Assembly (NCBI GenBank): GCA_902489445.1
Contig: CABTZX010000007.1
Span: forward strand, 1-60,051
DNA length: 60,051 nucleotides
Direction: 5' to 3'
From: an uncultured Bacteroidales bacterium
GTDB lineage: Bacteria; Bacteroidota; Bacteroidia; Bacteroidales; Porphyromonadaceae
Below are positions 8,477-16,865 of this stretch, piece by piece; the first letter of the stretch is position 1; each line of letters starts with the position of its first letter. The position numbers and the translations under genes are program-made. The notes below the pieces were generated by a model. That model was not told the DNA's origin. It saw only the letters and a program-made list of their open reading frames with translations, and made no database searches.

Positions 8477-9439
8477 TTAGCCCCTGAGAAGGCGCTCTTT
8501 AGCGGCAATGTACTGAGCTTCCAAATCGCGGAAGATAGCTGCCACGGATTTCAGCTCGGTTACCATCGAGTGAACCTGACCGATTTCGATTTCGCCCTCG
8601 TCAATATCGCCTTCAAATATGCCCTTTTTGGCGCGTGCCCGTCCGAGTAGTTGCTGCAACTCCTCCTTTCCGGCACCATGCGTTTCCAATTCGATAACGC
8701 GTTGGGTGAATTTGCTCTGCAGGAGTAAGCGCGTCGGGACAAGCTTTTTCAGTACAAGACGCGTATCGCCTTCGCCACCTTCAATACAGACCCGTTTGAA
8801 GTTTTCGTGTGCACTGCTCTCTTCGCTGAGGGCAAAGAGGGTACCAATCTGAACGCCTTGTGCGCCCAGAGCTTGCGCCGCCAGTATGGACCTGCCGCTT
8901 GCAATGCCTCCGGCAGCCACCACAGGAATGGAAACGGCATCCACAACAGCCGGAACGAGCACCATAGTGGTAGTTTCCTCGCGTCCGTTGTGCCCTCCGG
9001 CTTCAAATCCCTCTGCAATAACGGCATCCACGCCTGCTTGCTCGGCTTTAACCGCAAAATAGGAGCTGCTAACCACATGCATCACTTTACAGCCGGCATC
9101 CTTTAGCCGCGCCGTATAAGTAGCGGGATTGCCGGCAGAGGTAACCACTACAGGCACCCGTTCGGAACAGATCACCTCCATCGCCTTTTCGATGTCGGGA
9201 TAGAGAAGGGGAATATTGACTCCGAAAGGTTTATCCGTAGCCGCTCTACACTTAGCGATATGCTCGCGGAGTACATCGGGATACATCGAGCCGGCACCAA
9301 GCATACCGAGCCCACCCTCGCGGCTCACGGCGGCAGCAAGGCGCCACCCGCTGCACCACACCATACCACCGGCAATAACGGGCTTCTCAATACCGAGAAG
9401 CCCGCTCAATCCTGTGGAAGTAAACGGGTTATCCGTCAT
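8477..9439 (-). CDS. fabK: FabK-like enoyl-ACP reductase / nitronate monooxygenase family
   Basis: This 320-residue flavoprotein of the FabK/nitronate monooxygenase family has PVIAGGMVWC near the N-terminus, K-P-F-G-V-N-I at about 70-76, T-S-A-G-N-P at about 100-105, A-E-G-F-E-A-G-G-H with the conserved His at residue 150, and A-A-G-G-I-A and G-A-Q-G-V-Q-I-G-T for FMN binding. The A-E-G-x-E-A-G-G-H block resembles FabK of streptococci more than nitronate monooxygenases, so reduction of enoyl-ACP in fatty acid synthesis is the favoured role; FabK has been described in Porphyromonas gingivalis. Its ATG overlaps the stop of the second Skp/OmpH gene by one base, making it the last gene of the envelope operon. 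Confidence 0.75.
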   Translation of the reverse strand: MTDNPFTSTGLSGLLGIEKPVIAGGMVWCSGWRLAAAVSREGGLGMLGAGSMYPDVLREHIAKCRAATDKPFGVNIPLLYPDIEKAMEVICSERVPVVVTSAGNPATYTARLKDAGCKVMHVVSSSYFAVKAEQAGVDAVIAEGFEAGGHNGREETTTMVLVPAVVDAVSIPVVAAGGIASGRSILAAQALGAQGVQIGTLFALSEESSAHENFKRVCIEGGEGDTRLVLKKLVPTRLLLQSKFTQRVIELETHGAGKEELQQLLGRARAKKGIFEGDIDEGEIEIGQVHSMVTELKSVAAIFRDLEAQYIAAKERLLRG

Positions 9440-9936
9440 TACTTAATTCCTAATCCTGCTTTTACCTTGTTGGTAATATCCTGCGCGTCCTTACCGGTAT
9501 AAAGCGTAAGGGAGCTATCCAAAACGTAGGTAAATCCTTCGGCATCGCCCACCTTTTTAATGGCGTCGGAAAGTTTTTGCTGGATGGGAGTAAAGAGCGC
9601 TTCCTGCTGCTTTTGCATATCCTGTTGCATCACCATAGCAGATTGCTGGATGCGGTTTTGCATATCGACCAGTTCCTGCTGACGGCTCTTCTTGATTGCA
9701 TCGGAGAGCTTGTCCTGCTCATTAACGAAGGCTTCCGTCTTTTTGGTGTATTCGTCCTGCATGGTTTGCAGCTCTTTGCTATACTTTTGGTCCAATTCTT
9801 GCAAGCGTGTTTGCGCATCCTTGCTTTCGGGCATGGCTGTAAGCAGTACCTGTGAATTGACAATGGCAATCTTTTGCTGTGCAAAAACCATTAAGGGAGA
9901 AAGAGCCAAAAGAAGGCTGAAAAGAATTTTCTTCAT
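9439..9936 (-). CDS. Skp/OmpH family periplasmic chaperone (second copy)
   Basis: A 165-residue protein with a signal peptide (MKKILFSLLLALSPLMVFA-Q), a short strand with I-A-I-V-N, and a long coiled-coil rich in Gln/Lys/Glu (about residues 38-125). This matches the Skp/OmpH fold: a trimeric periplasmic chaperone with helical tentacles that carries unfolded outer-membrane proteins to the Bam complex. It lies 35 bp downstream of another Skp/OmpH gene and downstream of bamA. The two copies differ strongly in sequence, so they are old paralogues and may have separate clients. Confidence 0.88.
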   Translation of the reverse strand: MKKILFSLLLALSPLMVFAQQKIAIVNSQVLLTAMPESKDAQTRLQELDQKYSKELQTMQDEYTKKTEAFVNEQDKLSDAIKKSRQQELVDMQNRIQQSAMVMQQDMQKQQEALFTPIQQKLSDAIKKVGDAEGFTYVLDSSLTLYTGKDAQDITNKVKAGLGIK

Positions 9937-9971
9937 GATTGTATATTCTCAAATAAAGTTATTGTATCTGT

Positions 9972-10484
9972 TTAGTGTGCGTACCCCATTTTTTTGAGTA
10001 CGGTATCGCTTATATCGATTCCGGGGTTGGCATAGATAATGCCTCCGGTGGAGCGGTCCAGCACGAGGTAGAAGTTATTACTTTTGGCAATTTCCTTGAT
10101 GGCATTCCAAATTTCTTCCTGAATGGGCTTCATCAATTCGTTGCGCTTTTTGTATAGTTCGCCCTCGGGTCCGAAGTACTTTGTTTGTAACTCGGTGGCT
10201 TCCTGCTCCTTTTTTACGATGGCTTCCTCGCGCTGCTTCTTTTGCGTTGCGCTGAGATAAACTAAATCGGTTTGGTATTTCTTGTACATAGTTTCCGCAT
10301 CGAATTGGAGCTTTTTGACCTCTTCGCTCCACTTTTTGGATACGGCATCCAGCTGCTCGTTCATCATTTCGTAATCGGGAATATTCTTCAGGATATACTC
10401 CATATCAACGAGCGCATATTTCTGCGCCACAGCAAAGAATGTTGCGGTCAGCAGCAGGGTAATGGTGATCAGTACTTTTCTCAT
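9972..10484 (-). CDS. Skp/OmpH family periplasmic chaperone (first copy)
   Basis: A 170-residue protein with a signal peptide (M-R-K-V-L-I-T-I-T to F-A-V-A-Q), the typical Y-A-L-V-D-M-E-Y-I-L start of the body, a coiled-coil middle with many Lys/Glu/Gln, and a C-terminal small beta segment (N-N-F-Y-L-V-L-D-R-S). Expected to be a periplasmic chaperone for outer-membrane proteins. The start at 10484 is chosen because the upstream ATG at 10511 adds residues before the signal peptide and overlaps the promoter region. It lies between bamA and the second copy. Confidence 0.88.
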   Translation of the reverse strand: MRKVLITITLLLTATFFAVAQKYALVDMEYILKNIPDYEMMNEQLDAVSKKWSEEVKKLQFDAETMYKKYQTDLVYLSATQKKQREEAIVKKEQEATELQTKYFGPEGELYKKRNELMKPIQEEIWNAIKEIAKSNNFYLVLDRSTGGIIYANPGIDISDTVLKKMGYAH

Positions 10485-10513
10485 AATTCTATCTGCATTA
10501 GTTAGTGCCATTA

Positions 10514-10521
10514 CAAAGATA
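10514..10521 (-). promoter_or_regulatory. Internal TAnnTTTG promoter for the Skp/OmpH pair
   Basis: TATCTTTG on the minus strand in the short gap between bamA and the first Skp/OmpH gene, 30 bp before its ATG. It would allow the two chaperones and the FabK-like gene to be expressed apart from bamA. Confidence 0.5.
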
Positions 10522-10555
10522 CTAATTCGGCTGGATACGGCACGGCTTTAGGAAG

Positions 10556-13279
10556 TTAGAACTCTTGACCTAAAATGAAATGTACGTTGCTTCCGCCGCG
10601 CTGCATTGATCCGTTAGGACGATCGAACCCATAGCCCCAATCGACACCGAGCAGCCCGATCATCGGTAGCGTGATACGCACCCCTACACCAGCAGAACGC
10701 TTTAGTGCGAAAGGATTAAAATCGGCAATTTCGCTCCACGCGTTACCCGCTTCAACGAAAGCCAACGCCCATATGTTGGTTTGCCCCTTAAAGAGGATGG
10801 GCACGCGGAACTCGGCGGTGAGGCGCAGGAACGAATAGGCATAATCGTAGTTATTACCGGCAATTGCTCCGTTGGCGTAACCGCGCAACCCGATGGTTTC
10901 GTTCATATAACTACCCACATAGCCGCTCATGCCGTCGCCACCCATATAGTAGGTACCGAATGGGGATAGCTTATAACGAGTATAGCTACCGATAAAGCCC
11001 ATATCGAATCGGGTCATAATTACCGGCGTATACTGAACCAAAGAGGGGTTGAGCAAAGGCGTGAACACTTTTCCGCTAAAACGCCATTTATGATACTCAA
11101 TAAAACGGTATCGCTCTTTTGAGGAAAGGCGTGGATCGCTGTAGTCCTTTTTATCGAATAGCGAATATGGCGGCGTAGCGGTTAGCGAGAGGGAGAAGTC
11201 GCTTCCGCGCCGTGTATAGATAGGATTATCGATAGAGGTACGCGAAAAACGGATTTGGAAACTGATATCATTGGCATTTCCATCGTGGAAGCCGCGGAAG
11301 GTATCGTATATCCAATCCTTAAGCATATAGAGGTTATAGTTGGCTGAAAGGTAGAGCTGGAACCAATTGTCCGGCTTATTCAACCTTTTTCCGAAACCGA
11401 TTGATGCGCCAAGGATCTGCAGAGATTGGTTCGGATTATAGGCATTCTCCATCAGCGCATTATTACCGTAACCGCCATAGCCACCGTACCCGTATCCACC
11501 ATATCCGTAACCGCCATAACCACCGTATCCGTATCCATAGGGATCGTAAAAGCCGTAACCGCCGTAACCAATCTGGTTATTGTAGTAGCGCGTATCCAAA
11601 GCGGTTTGGCGCGAATAGAAAATACTGGTACTAAAGTAATTCGGTTTTTTGCCACCAAACCAAGGATCAATAAAGGAAATACCATATTGCTGGTAGTAGC
11701 GCCCGTTGGTCATGGCATCAATAGCCAGCGTCTGTCCATCCCCTTGCGGAATAATTCCCTTATACATTTCGGGATGGAAGAGGTTATAGATAGAGAAGTT
11801 CGTAAACTTAAGCCCAACACGCAGAATTAAGCCGGCTTGACTCCAACCGAGCGAAACTTCAAACTTATCGCTCCGTTTGGGTTCCAGTTTGTACTCGATA
11901 TCAACGGTACCATCCTGAGGATTGGGAATAGGCGTGGGAACAGACTTTTCCGGGTCGAACTGATCGATTTGGTTGAGTGCCATATAGGAATTCATCAAAT
12001 CGTCGGTACTGAACAGCTTACCCGGTTTGGTATACAGTTCTCTACGGATAACATTTTCGTACAGAATGTCGTTCCCCTTGATAATTACCTTATTAATCGT
12101 TGCTTGTGGCCCTTCCATTATACGCAGGTCCAAAGACACTGAATCATCCTTAACGGCAGTTTCAACCGGATCGATACGGGCAAATATGTACCCATTATTA
12201 TAGTACAGTTTGGCAACAGCATCCTCATCCGAAACGAGGCGGCTATCCAACCTCTTTTGATTATACGTATCGCCTGCCTTAATGCCGAGAACGGAGGTTA
12301 GGAAATCCGACGGATACTTGGTATTGCCCACAAAGCGCAAGGAAGAGATATAGTACTTTTTTCCTTCGTTCAGAGTTATCTCAATTTTGATCCGTTTATT
12401 GCCGTCTCTGTAAATCGTATCGGACAAAATTTCGGCATCCCGATAGCCGGCTTCCTGATAGCGTTTGATGATGTTGTTCAGATCCTCACGATACTCTTTT
12501 TCGATAAACTTTTTGGAACTGAACATTTCAAGGATACTACTCCAAGCACGACCTTTGCTCAGGCTGAATACCTCATTCGTCTTTTTCATTGCTTTACGCA
12601 ACTGAGCATCCGAAAGAGCCTTATTTCCTTTGAAAATAATTTCGGCCACTTTTATTTTGCTCTTTTTGTCAATCACGATTAGCATATTAACGTGATTGCG
12701 CTGCGAAAGATCGTCCGAAGTACTTATATCTACGGATACATCGCTGAAGCCCTTCTCATTAAAGTACTTAGTAATGAGCTGTCGTGTGCGGTTAGCCGTA
12801 TTAGGCGTAACCTGCGCACCGGGCTTTAAGCCTAACCGCTCGTCCAGTTCCTTTTTTTCGCTCTGCTTGATACCTTTATAGGTAACGGCACTCACTTTGG
12901 GGCGTTGCTGCAAAACGATTTCCAGCCACGCTTGGTTACCTACCGTTTTAACCAACTTGATGGTAGCATTCTGAAAGTATCCGTTTCGCATAAAGCGCCT
13001 TACGGCATCGCTAATAGCCATACCGGGTATTTCCACCTCATCGCCCACACTTAATCCCGATAGACTTAACAGAACGGCATCATCGTATCCTTCGCCTCCT
13101 TTTATCGAGATTCCCGCGATGCGGTATATATGTGGGGAGGCATAATTCACCTCAGGCGAGGAAACGGCTACTTGCAAGCTATCCGCTTGTTGGGCTCGGA
13201 GCGAAAAAGTGACCGGTAGCAACAGCAGTGCCAGCAAAACGATTCGATAAGGGGCTCTCATGGATAAGTATGTACTCAT
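10556..13279 (-). CDS. bamA: BamA outer-membrane assembly factor with a Tyr/Gly-rich insertion
   Basis: This 907-residue protein has a signal peptide, POTRA repeats over roughly residues 50-430, and an Omp85 beta-barrel ending in ...FILGQEF, a terminal aromatic signal. BamA folds and inserts beta-barrel proteins into the outer membrane. The barrel contains an odd low-complexity stretch at about residues 570-605 built from Y-G-G and Y-G-Y units, probably an extracellular loop. Its ATG overlaps the uppS stop (ATGA), so the two are translationally coupled; an alternative start is 13261. It is followed by Skp-type chaperones, the expected partners. Confidence 0.95.
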   Translation of the reverse strand: MSTYLSMRAPYRIVLLALLLLPVTFSLRAQQADSLQVAVSSPEVNYASPHIYRIAGISIKGGEGYDDAVLLSLSGLSVGDEVEIPGMAISDAVRRFMRNGYFQNATIKLVKTVGNQAWLEIVLQQRPKVSAVTYKGIKQSEKKELDERLGLKPGAQVTPNTANRTRQLITKYFNEKGFSDVSVDISTSDDLSQRNHVNMLIVIDKKSKIKVAEIIFKGNKALSDAQLRKAMKKTNEVFSLSKGRAWSSILEMFSSKKFIEKEYREDLNNIIKRYQEAGYRDAEILSDTIYRDGNKRIKIEITLNEGKKYYISSLRFVGNTKYPSDFLTSVLGIKAGDTYNQKRLDSRLVSDEDAVAKLYYNNGYIFARIDPVETAVKDDSVSLDLRIMEGPQATINKVIIKGNDILYENVIRRELYTKPGKLFSTDDLMNSYMALNQIDQFDPEKSVPTPIPNPQDGTVDIEYKLEPKRSDKFEVSLGWSQAGLILRVGLKFTNFSIYNLFHPEMYKGIIPQGDGQTLAIDAMTNGRYYQQYGISFIDPWFGGKKPNYFSTSIFYSRQTALDTRYYNNQIGYGGYGFYDPYGYGYGGYGGYGYGGYGYGGYGGYGNNALMENAYNPNQSLQILGASIGFGKRLNKPDNWFQLYLSANYNLYMLKDWIYDTFRGFHDGNANDISFQIRFSRTSIDNPIYTRRGSDFSLSLTATPPYSLFDKKDYSDPRLSSKERYRFIEYHKWRFSGKVFTPLLNPSLVQYTPVIMTRFDMGFIGSYTRYKLSPFGTYYMGGDGMSGYVGSYMNETIGLRGYANGAIAGNNYDYAYSFLRLTAEFRVPILFKGQTNIWALAFVEAGNAWSEIADFNPFALKRSAGVGVRITLPMIGLLGVDWGYGFDRPNGSMQRGGSNVHFILGQEF

Positions 13280-13989
13280 AGGGTTGTTTCGGTATCGGGA
13301 AGTGCGCCAAAGCGACGCTCACGACTATTAAAGAATTGTACGGCTTTCATAAGATCATCATTGCAAAAATCAGGCCAAAGAACATCCGTAAAGTATAGTT
13401 CAGTATAAGCCGTTTGGTAGAGCAAAAAGTTACTCAAACGTTGCTCGCCACCGGTGCGAATCAACAGATCCGGATCGGGAATCCCAGCCGTTTGTAAAAA
13501 GGGCGCTATGGGATCGTCGTACGGATTAGGCACTTCGCGTTGCCGATAGGCTTCCACACCTTTGGCAAAAGCGTCATTCAGCTCCCAGCGAGCCGAGTAA
13601 CTCAACGCAACAATTAGGGTAATTCCGTTGCACACTTCCGTAGCTTTTATGGATTCACGTATGCGGCTACGCGTTTCCTCGCTTAAACGGCTCAAATCGC
13701 CAATAAAGCGGAGTTGCACGTTTGATGTGATAAACTCAGGGGTATATTTGGCAAGGCTTTCCGCAAAAAGACTCATCAAATAGGCAACCTCCTCATCGGG
13801 GCGACGCCAATTTTCCGTACTAAACGCATATACGGTCAGATATTTCACCCCCAAAGCATCCGCATTTTTCAGCGTATCGTGTAGCGCCTGCACTCCGTGG
13901 GCATGCCCCTCGGAACGTTTTTTGCCCCGCTGCTGTGCCCAGCGGCCATTTCCATCCATTATTACGGCTATGTGATTAGGCACGTTCAT
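13276..13989 (-). CDS. uppS: Undecaprenyl diphosphate synthase
   Basis: A 237-residue cis-prenyltransferase with the MDGNGRWA motif (catalytic Asp12), the S-T-E-N-W-R-R-P segment, and the C-terminal R-T-G-G-E-Q-R-L-S-N-F-L-L-Y-Q motif for diphosphate binding. It condenses isopentenyl diphosphate on farnesyl diphosphate to make the C55 lipid carrier for peptidoglycan and surface glycans. Both ends overlap neighbours by 4 bp (ATGA), so it is tightly coupled to the upstream outer-membrane gene and the downstream bamA. The linkage uppS-bamA-skp is common in Bacteroidota. Confidence 0.96.
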   Translation of the reverse strand: MNVPNHIAVIMDGNGRWAQQRGKKRSEGHAHGVQALHDTLKNADALGVKYLTVYAFSTENWRRPDEEVAYLMSLFAESLAKYTPEFITSNVQLRFIGDLSRLSEETRSRIRESIKATEVCNGITLIVALSYSARWELNDAFAKGVEAYRQREVPNPYDDPIAPFLQTAGIPDPDLLIRTGGEQRLSNFLLYQTAYTELYFTDVLWPDFCNDDLMKAVQFFNSRERRFGALPDTETTL

Positions 13990-14669
13990 AGATTATTGCA
14001 TTTTGGTTTAATGTAACCAAACTCATAGGTAACCGATACGCATACGGCAAGCCCTCCGTCCCCACCTTTCCAGGGCAACTTACTAGTGCCGTAAGGATTA
14101 TTGAGGAATTCGGTTTGTTGATTAGGGGTATCTAACCGATCAGCAAAAAAGTGCATTCCCTGCAATTCCACCAATAGGTTCCATCGATTTGCCATTTTGT
14201 ATTTTACCCCGAAAGATGCCGCCAATCCGGGTAAAAAGGCGACCGATTTTTCCGCAAAAGTAAGCCCCAAAGGGATACTTAACGACAAAAAGGGTACCAG
14301 TCGCTTTGTGGAGAGAAACGAGAACTTATCGCTATAGGGATAGAAGTTATACTCAAAACGGGGTTGAAACATTACCGCCGAGCTGTTAAACGATACTTCG
14401 GGCATTCCGGGGAATTGCTCCGGATGACGCTTTGTAGAACCACGGAACAGATAGTAACCCATTGTGCCACTAAACGACATCCACAGATTCATATTGTATC
14501 GTCCCACCACCTGCATGGTAGCACCGGGTGAAGCCATCGGTATTGCCGGATTGGCATCGCCCAAATAACCTACCATACCGACGGAAGCACCGGCATCATA
14601 GCGATATTCCTGAGCAGCGAGGTAACTACTGCTCAACAAAATCAGTACAGCGATACTAAGGTTGCGCAT
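13986..14669 (-). CDS. Small outer-membrane beta-barrel protein (DUF6089-like)
   Basis: A 227-residue protein with a signal peptide (MRNLSIAVLILLSSSYLAAQ) and alternating hydrophobic/polar strands with Gly and aromatic residues, as in small outer-membrane barrels (for example A-G-A-S-V-G-M-V-G-Y-L-G-D). It resembles the DUF6089-type porin-like proteins that sit before uppS in related genomes, but this is from memory of context, not a search. The start overlaps the upstream lipoprotein gene by 14 bp, and the end overlaps uppS by 4 bp. Function unknown, presumably structural or linked to outer-membrane assembly. Confidence 0.7.
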   Translation of the reverse strand: MRNLSIAVLILLSSSYLAAQEYRYDAGASVGMVGYLGDANPAIPMASPGATMQVVGRYNMNLWMSFSGTMGYYLFRGSTKRHPEQFPGMPEVSFNSSAVMFQPRFEYNFYPYSDKFSFLSTKRLVPFLSLSIPLGLTFAEKSVAFLPGLAASFGVKYKMANRWNLLVELQGMHFFADRLDTPNQQTEFLNNPYGTSKLPWKGGDGGLAVCVSVTYEFGYIKPKCNNL

Positions 14670-16059
14670 AGATTTTGGGGAATCCCCTCCATACCTCCTG
14701 CTTCCATTCGCCTTGCGATGTTTTACCGCCCAAAAGCCACATCCGATGCCCCGGGGCTATCCATCCCACCGGTGCAAAGCGCCCTCCTTCGCGGAAATCG
14801 CCTTCCGGCAGAGCCAGCTCACGATTCATCTCGTGCCAAATAACGGCATCTTTACTGCTAAGCATCTTATTTCCTGCGATATAGTAGTAGGAATCCGCTT
14901 CGCTATCGTACAAAAAGAGCGGTTGCCCCTCCATTACAGGCAATGCATACTCCTGAGGGCGATCCAAACAGAGCCAATCCAGACCGGTAGTTGTAGACCA
15001 AACTCCGGCTACATAGGTGCCTTGCGTCGTTTTGCCTCCGGCCACCAGTAGGAGCGGATAATTAGCTTGTGTACGAAGCAACCGTCCGTATGATTCCATA
15101 GGAAATGCCTGAGGAACAGGCTCTCCGCGTTTTATTGTTATGGCGTTGCCGTTCTCTACCGAAGCCAATCCGAAATAAAGCGAGCCTTCCTGCCTAAGAA
15201 TCACGGCAGCAGAGGGATATCGCTCTCCCGGCTTAATAAATCCACCGATAAGTTTGTAAAGCGATGGATCCTTTACCTCTACTGAAAGCGCGGCGCTTTC
15301 GCCGAATTGTTTCCACGCACTCAAGGATAGTGTGAGCTTTTCGGCAGAGCCGTTCTGTGCTTCATTGATCAACGCATAACGATAATCCGCGTCACTTCCC
15401 TCTATATAAACCACATCTTTCGCGTGGAGCAACCCTTCAGCAGGTTCCAATACTATGGGTGTATTTCGGTTAGGATACGAAACACTGTATACATCCGTCC
15501 GATCGCCTTTATAACAGAGATAACGCCCCTCGTTATCCGCTTGGAACGATGGAAAGTAATCCACTTGCGCTACGCCGCTCATATCGGGGAAGCCGAGCGC
15601 ATCCGCCCGCTCCCAAACAAAGGTTTCGGGATCAAATTCGTACCGGTTTATTTCCACCCGGTAGCGCTTAGTCATAGTGGAATCCTTATCGGAAACCACT
15701 ATTTCCATACCTTTTTCCCAACCAGCCAATTTGACCGAATCGGTGCCAAAAGAGGTGCGTTCCTCGCCGCCCACAAGCACTTTAATGTTGTTTTTCCCGT
15801 AAACCGAAAGGGTCAGCTTCACGGTATCGAACGAACTCTTGTACGGCAGCGGCACAGCATTGTAGATACGCCCCGAGCGATGATCTATCGAGAAGAACGT
15901 TTTGCCCAACTCGGGCAGATTTTTGCTTTCCATTTTGAAAGCGGTTATCTGCACGGAAACCACGTTGTTTGTGGTCACTTTTTTATCCTCAAAGCATCCT
16001 GTGGCAAGCAGCATCAAAGCGAGCAGTGCCGGGAGGGTATTCCACAATAGTCTCTTCAT
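14656..16059 (-). CDS. Predicted lipoprotein (DUF6242-like), first gene of the uppS-bamA operon
   Basis: About 467 residues. The N-terminus (M-K-R-L-L-W-N, hydrophobic core, L-L-A-T-G-C-F) is a lipoprotein signal with the lipidated Cys at about residue 21. The body has an Ig-like beta region followed by Trp/Tyr-rich repeats suggestive of a beta-propeller or Kelch fold (for example L-L-V-A-G-G-K-T and M-W-L-L-G-G-K-T-S-Q-G). The protein probably sits on the inner face of the outer membrane or on the surface. The role is unknown; first place in an operon with uppS, bamA and Skp suggests an envelope-assembly function. The start at 16059 gives a clean lipoprotein signal; an upstream ATG at 16077 is only 9 bp from the promoter. 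Confidence 0.75.
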   Translation of the reverse strand: MKRLLWNTLPALLALMLLATGCFEDKKVTTNNVVSVQITAFKMESKNLPELGKTFFSIDHRSGRIYNAVPLPYKSSFDTVKLTLSVYGKNNIKVLVGGEERTSFGTDSVKLAGWEKGMEIVVSDKDSTMTKRYRVEINRYEFDPETFVWERADALGFPDMSGVAQVDYFPSFQADNEGRYLCYKGDRTDVYSVSYPNRNTPIVLEPAEGLLHAKDVVYIEGSDADYRYALINEAQNGSAEKLTLSLSAWKQFGESAALSVEVKDPSLYKLIGGFIKPGERYPSAAVILRQEGSLYFGLASVENGNAITIKRGEPVPQAFPMESYGRLLRTQANYPLLLVAGGKTTQGTYVAGVWSTTTGLDWLCLDRPQEYALPVMEGQPLFLYDSEADSYYYIAGNKMLSSKDAVIWHEMNRELALPEGDFREGGRFAPVGWIAPGHRMWLLGGKTSQGEWKQEVWRGFPKIYAQP

Positions 16060-16085
16060 ATAGCGACAAGCAGTCATGTTGGCTA

Positions 16086-16093
16086 CAAAGATA
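16086..16093 (-). promoter_or_regulatory. TAnnTTTG promoter of the envelope operon
   Basis: TATCTTTG on the minus strand, 26 bp before the chosen lipoprotein ATG. Just upstream, at 16110-16123, lies the dyad TGCAC-TATC-GTGCA, which would cover about -25 to -40 and could be an operator. Confidence 0.5.
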
Positions 16094-16109
16094 GGAAAAA
16101 CGGCTCTAT

Positions 16110-16123
16110 TGCACTATCGTGCA
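16110..16123. promoter_or_regulatory. Palindromic candidate operator upstream of the envelope operon
   Basis: A perfect 5-bp dyad TGCAC/GTGCA with a 4-bp centre, placed directly upstream of the -7 element at 16086. No regulator is encoded nearby, so this is a structural observation only. Confidence 0.3.
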
Positions 16124-16262
16124 GTATCCGCTGTGCGCACTTTCCCACTTTGTAGCACTCTCTACTCATATAGACGATTAAGCGGGGCAATTATTGCACG
16201 TTCCCATTTAAGCTACAAAAAGCACCCCTCTAACGAGAGATGCTCCACCACTAATAGGCAAG

Positions 16263-16334
16263 TAGCCCCTGGGGGAATCGAACCCCCCTTTCGAGGATGA
16301 AAACCTCGCGTCCTAACCGATAGACGAAAGGGCC
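16263..16334 (-). tRNA. tRNA-Glu (UUC), distal copy
   Basis: A 72-nt cloverleaf on the minus strand. The anticodon loop TTTTCAT gives anticodon TTC. The T-arm GGTTCGATT and acceptor GGCCCTT/AGGGGCT (with G-U pairs) are present. No CCA is encoded. It is identical to the copy at 16704-16775 and lies just downstream of rpsT. Confidence 0.95.
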
Positions 16335-16355
16335 CCTAATTTATCTCACTCGTGC

Positions 16356-16613
16356 TTATGCCTGCAACGAATTTACGTGCAGTGCGAGTCTGCTCTTTAT
16401 GTTTGCAGCTTTGTTCTTATGGATAACTCCGCGTTTTGCCAACTTATCCAACATTGAACTAACACGCGGCAGTGCTTCAAGCGCTTCCTTGTAATCGGTC
16501 ATTGCTCTGAGCTTTCTAACCGAGGTGCGTGCCGTTTTCCCGTGGTACCTGTTTGTGATACGGCGGGTTGAGGTTTGTCTAATCCTTTTTTCTGACGACT
16601 TATGGTTTGCCAT
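16356..16613 (-). CDS. rpsT: 30S ribosomal protein S20
   Basis: An 85-residue basic protein beginning M-A-N-H-K-S-S-E-K-R-I-R-Q-T, a clear S20 N-terminus, with a helical body and L-H-V-N-S-L-Q-A end. It binds 16S rRNA in 30S assembly. The start at 16613 matches the family; the frame is open to 16640. The gene is enclosed by two identical tRNA-Glu genes on the same strand, 21 bp and about 90 bp away, so all three are probably in one transcript from the promoter at 16818. Confidence 0.95.
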   Translation of the reverse strand: MANHKSSEKRIRQTSTRRITNRYHGKTARTSVRKLRAMTDYKEALEALPRVSSMLDKLAKRGVIHKNKAANIKSRLALHVNSLQA

Positions 16614-16703
16614 TATAGCGTTTCTTTCTTTTATCGGCACGTGGCGGTTTTATTTTGCGCCCGCACCCTTGTACGTTAAACTAAATATCTCTTTGCTGCT
16701 GAG

Positions 16704-16775
16704 TAGCCCCTGGGGGAATCGAACCCCCCTTTCGAGGATGAAAACCTCGCGTCCTAACCGATAGACGAAAGGGCC
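16704..16775 (-). tRNA. tRNA-Glu (UUC), proximal copy
   Basis: A 72-nt cloverleaf with anticodon TTC, identical to 16263-16334. It is the first element after the promoter at 16818 and precedes rpsT. Confidence 0.95.
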
Positions 16776-16817
16776 TCAACCGCCCTACCCCTGAATACTT
16801 CAAGGGCGTTGCGGATG

Positions 16818-16825
16818 CAAAGGTA
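16818..16825 (-). promoter_or_regulatory. TAnnTTTG promoter for the tRNA-Glu/rpsT unit
   Basis: TACCTTTG on the minus strand, with TTG 19 bp further upstream, close to the -33/-7 arrangement of Bacteroidota. It lies in the gap between nusB and the first tRNA-Glu. Confidence 0.65.
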
Positions 16826-16865
16826 CTACTTTATTTCTAATCTACAATCAAGCCTGCCAATTTGG

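Noticed and set aside
16263..16775. Attachment site or integrated element bounded by the identical tRNA-Glu genes
   Set aside because: Both copies are full tRNA genes, and between them lies only rpsT; no integrase or foreign-looking gene is present.
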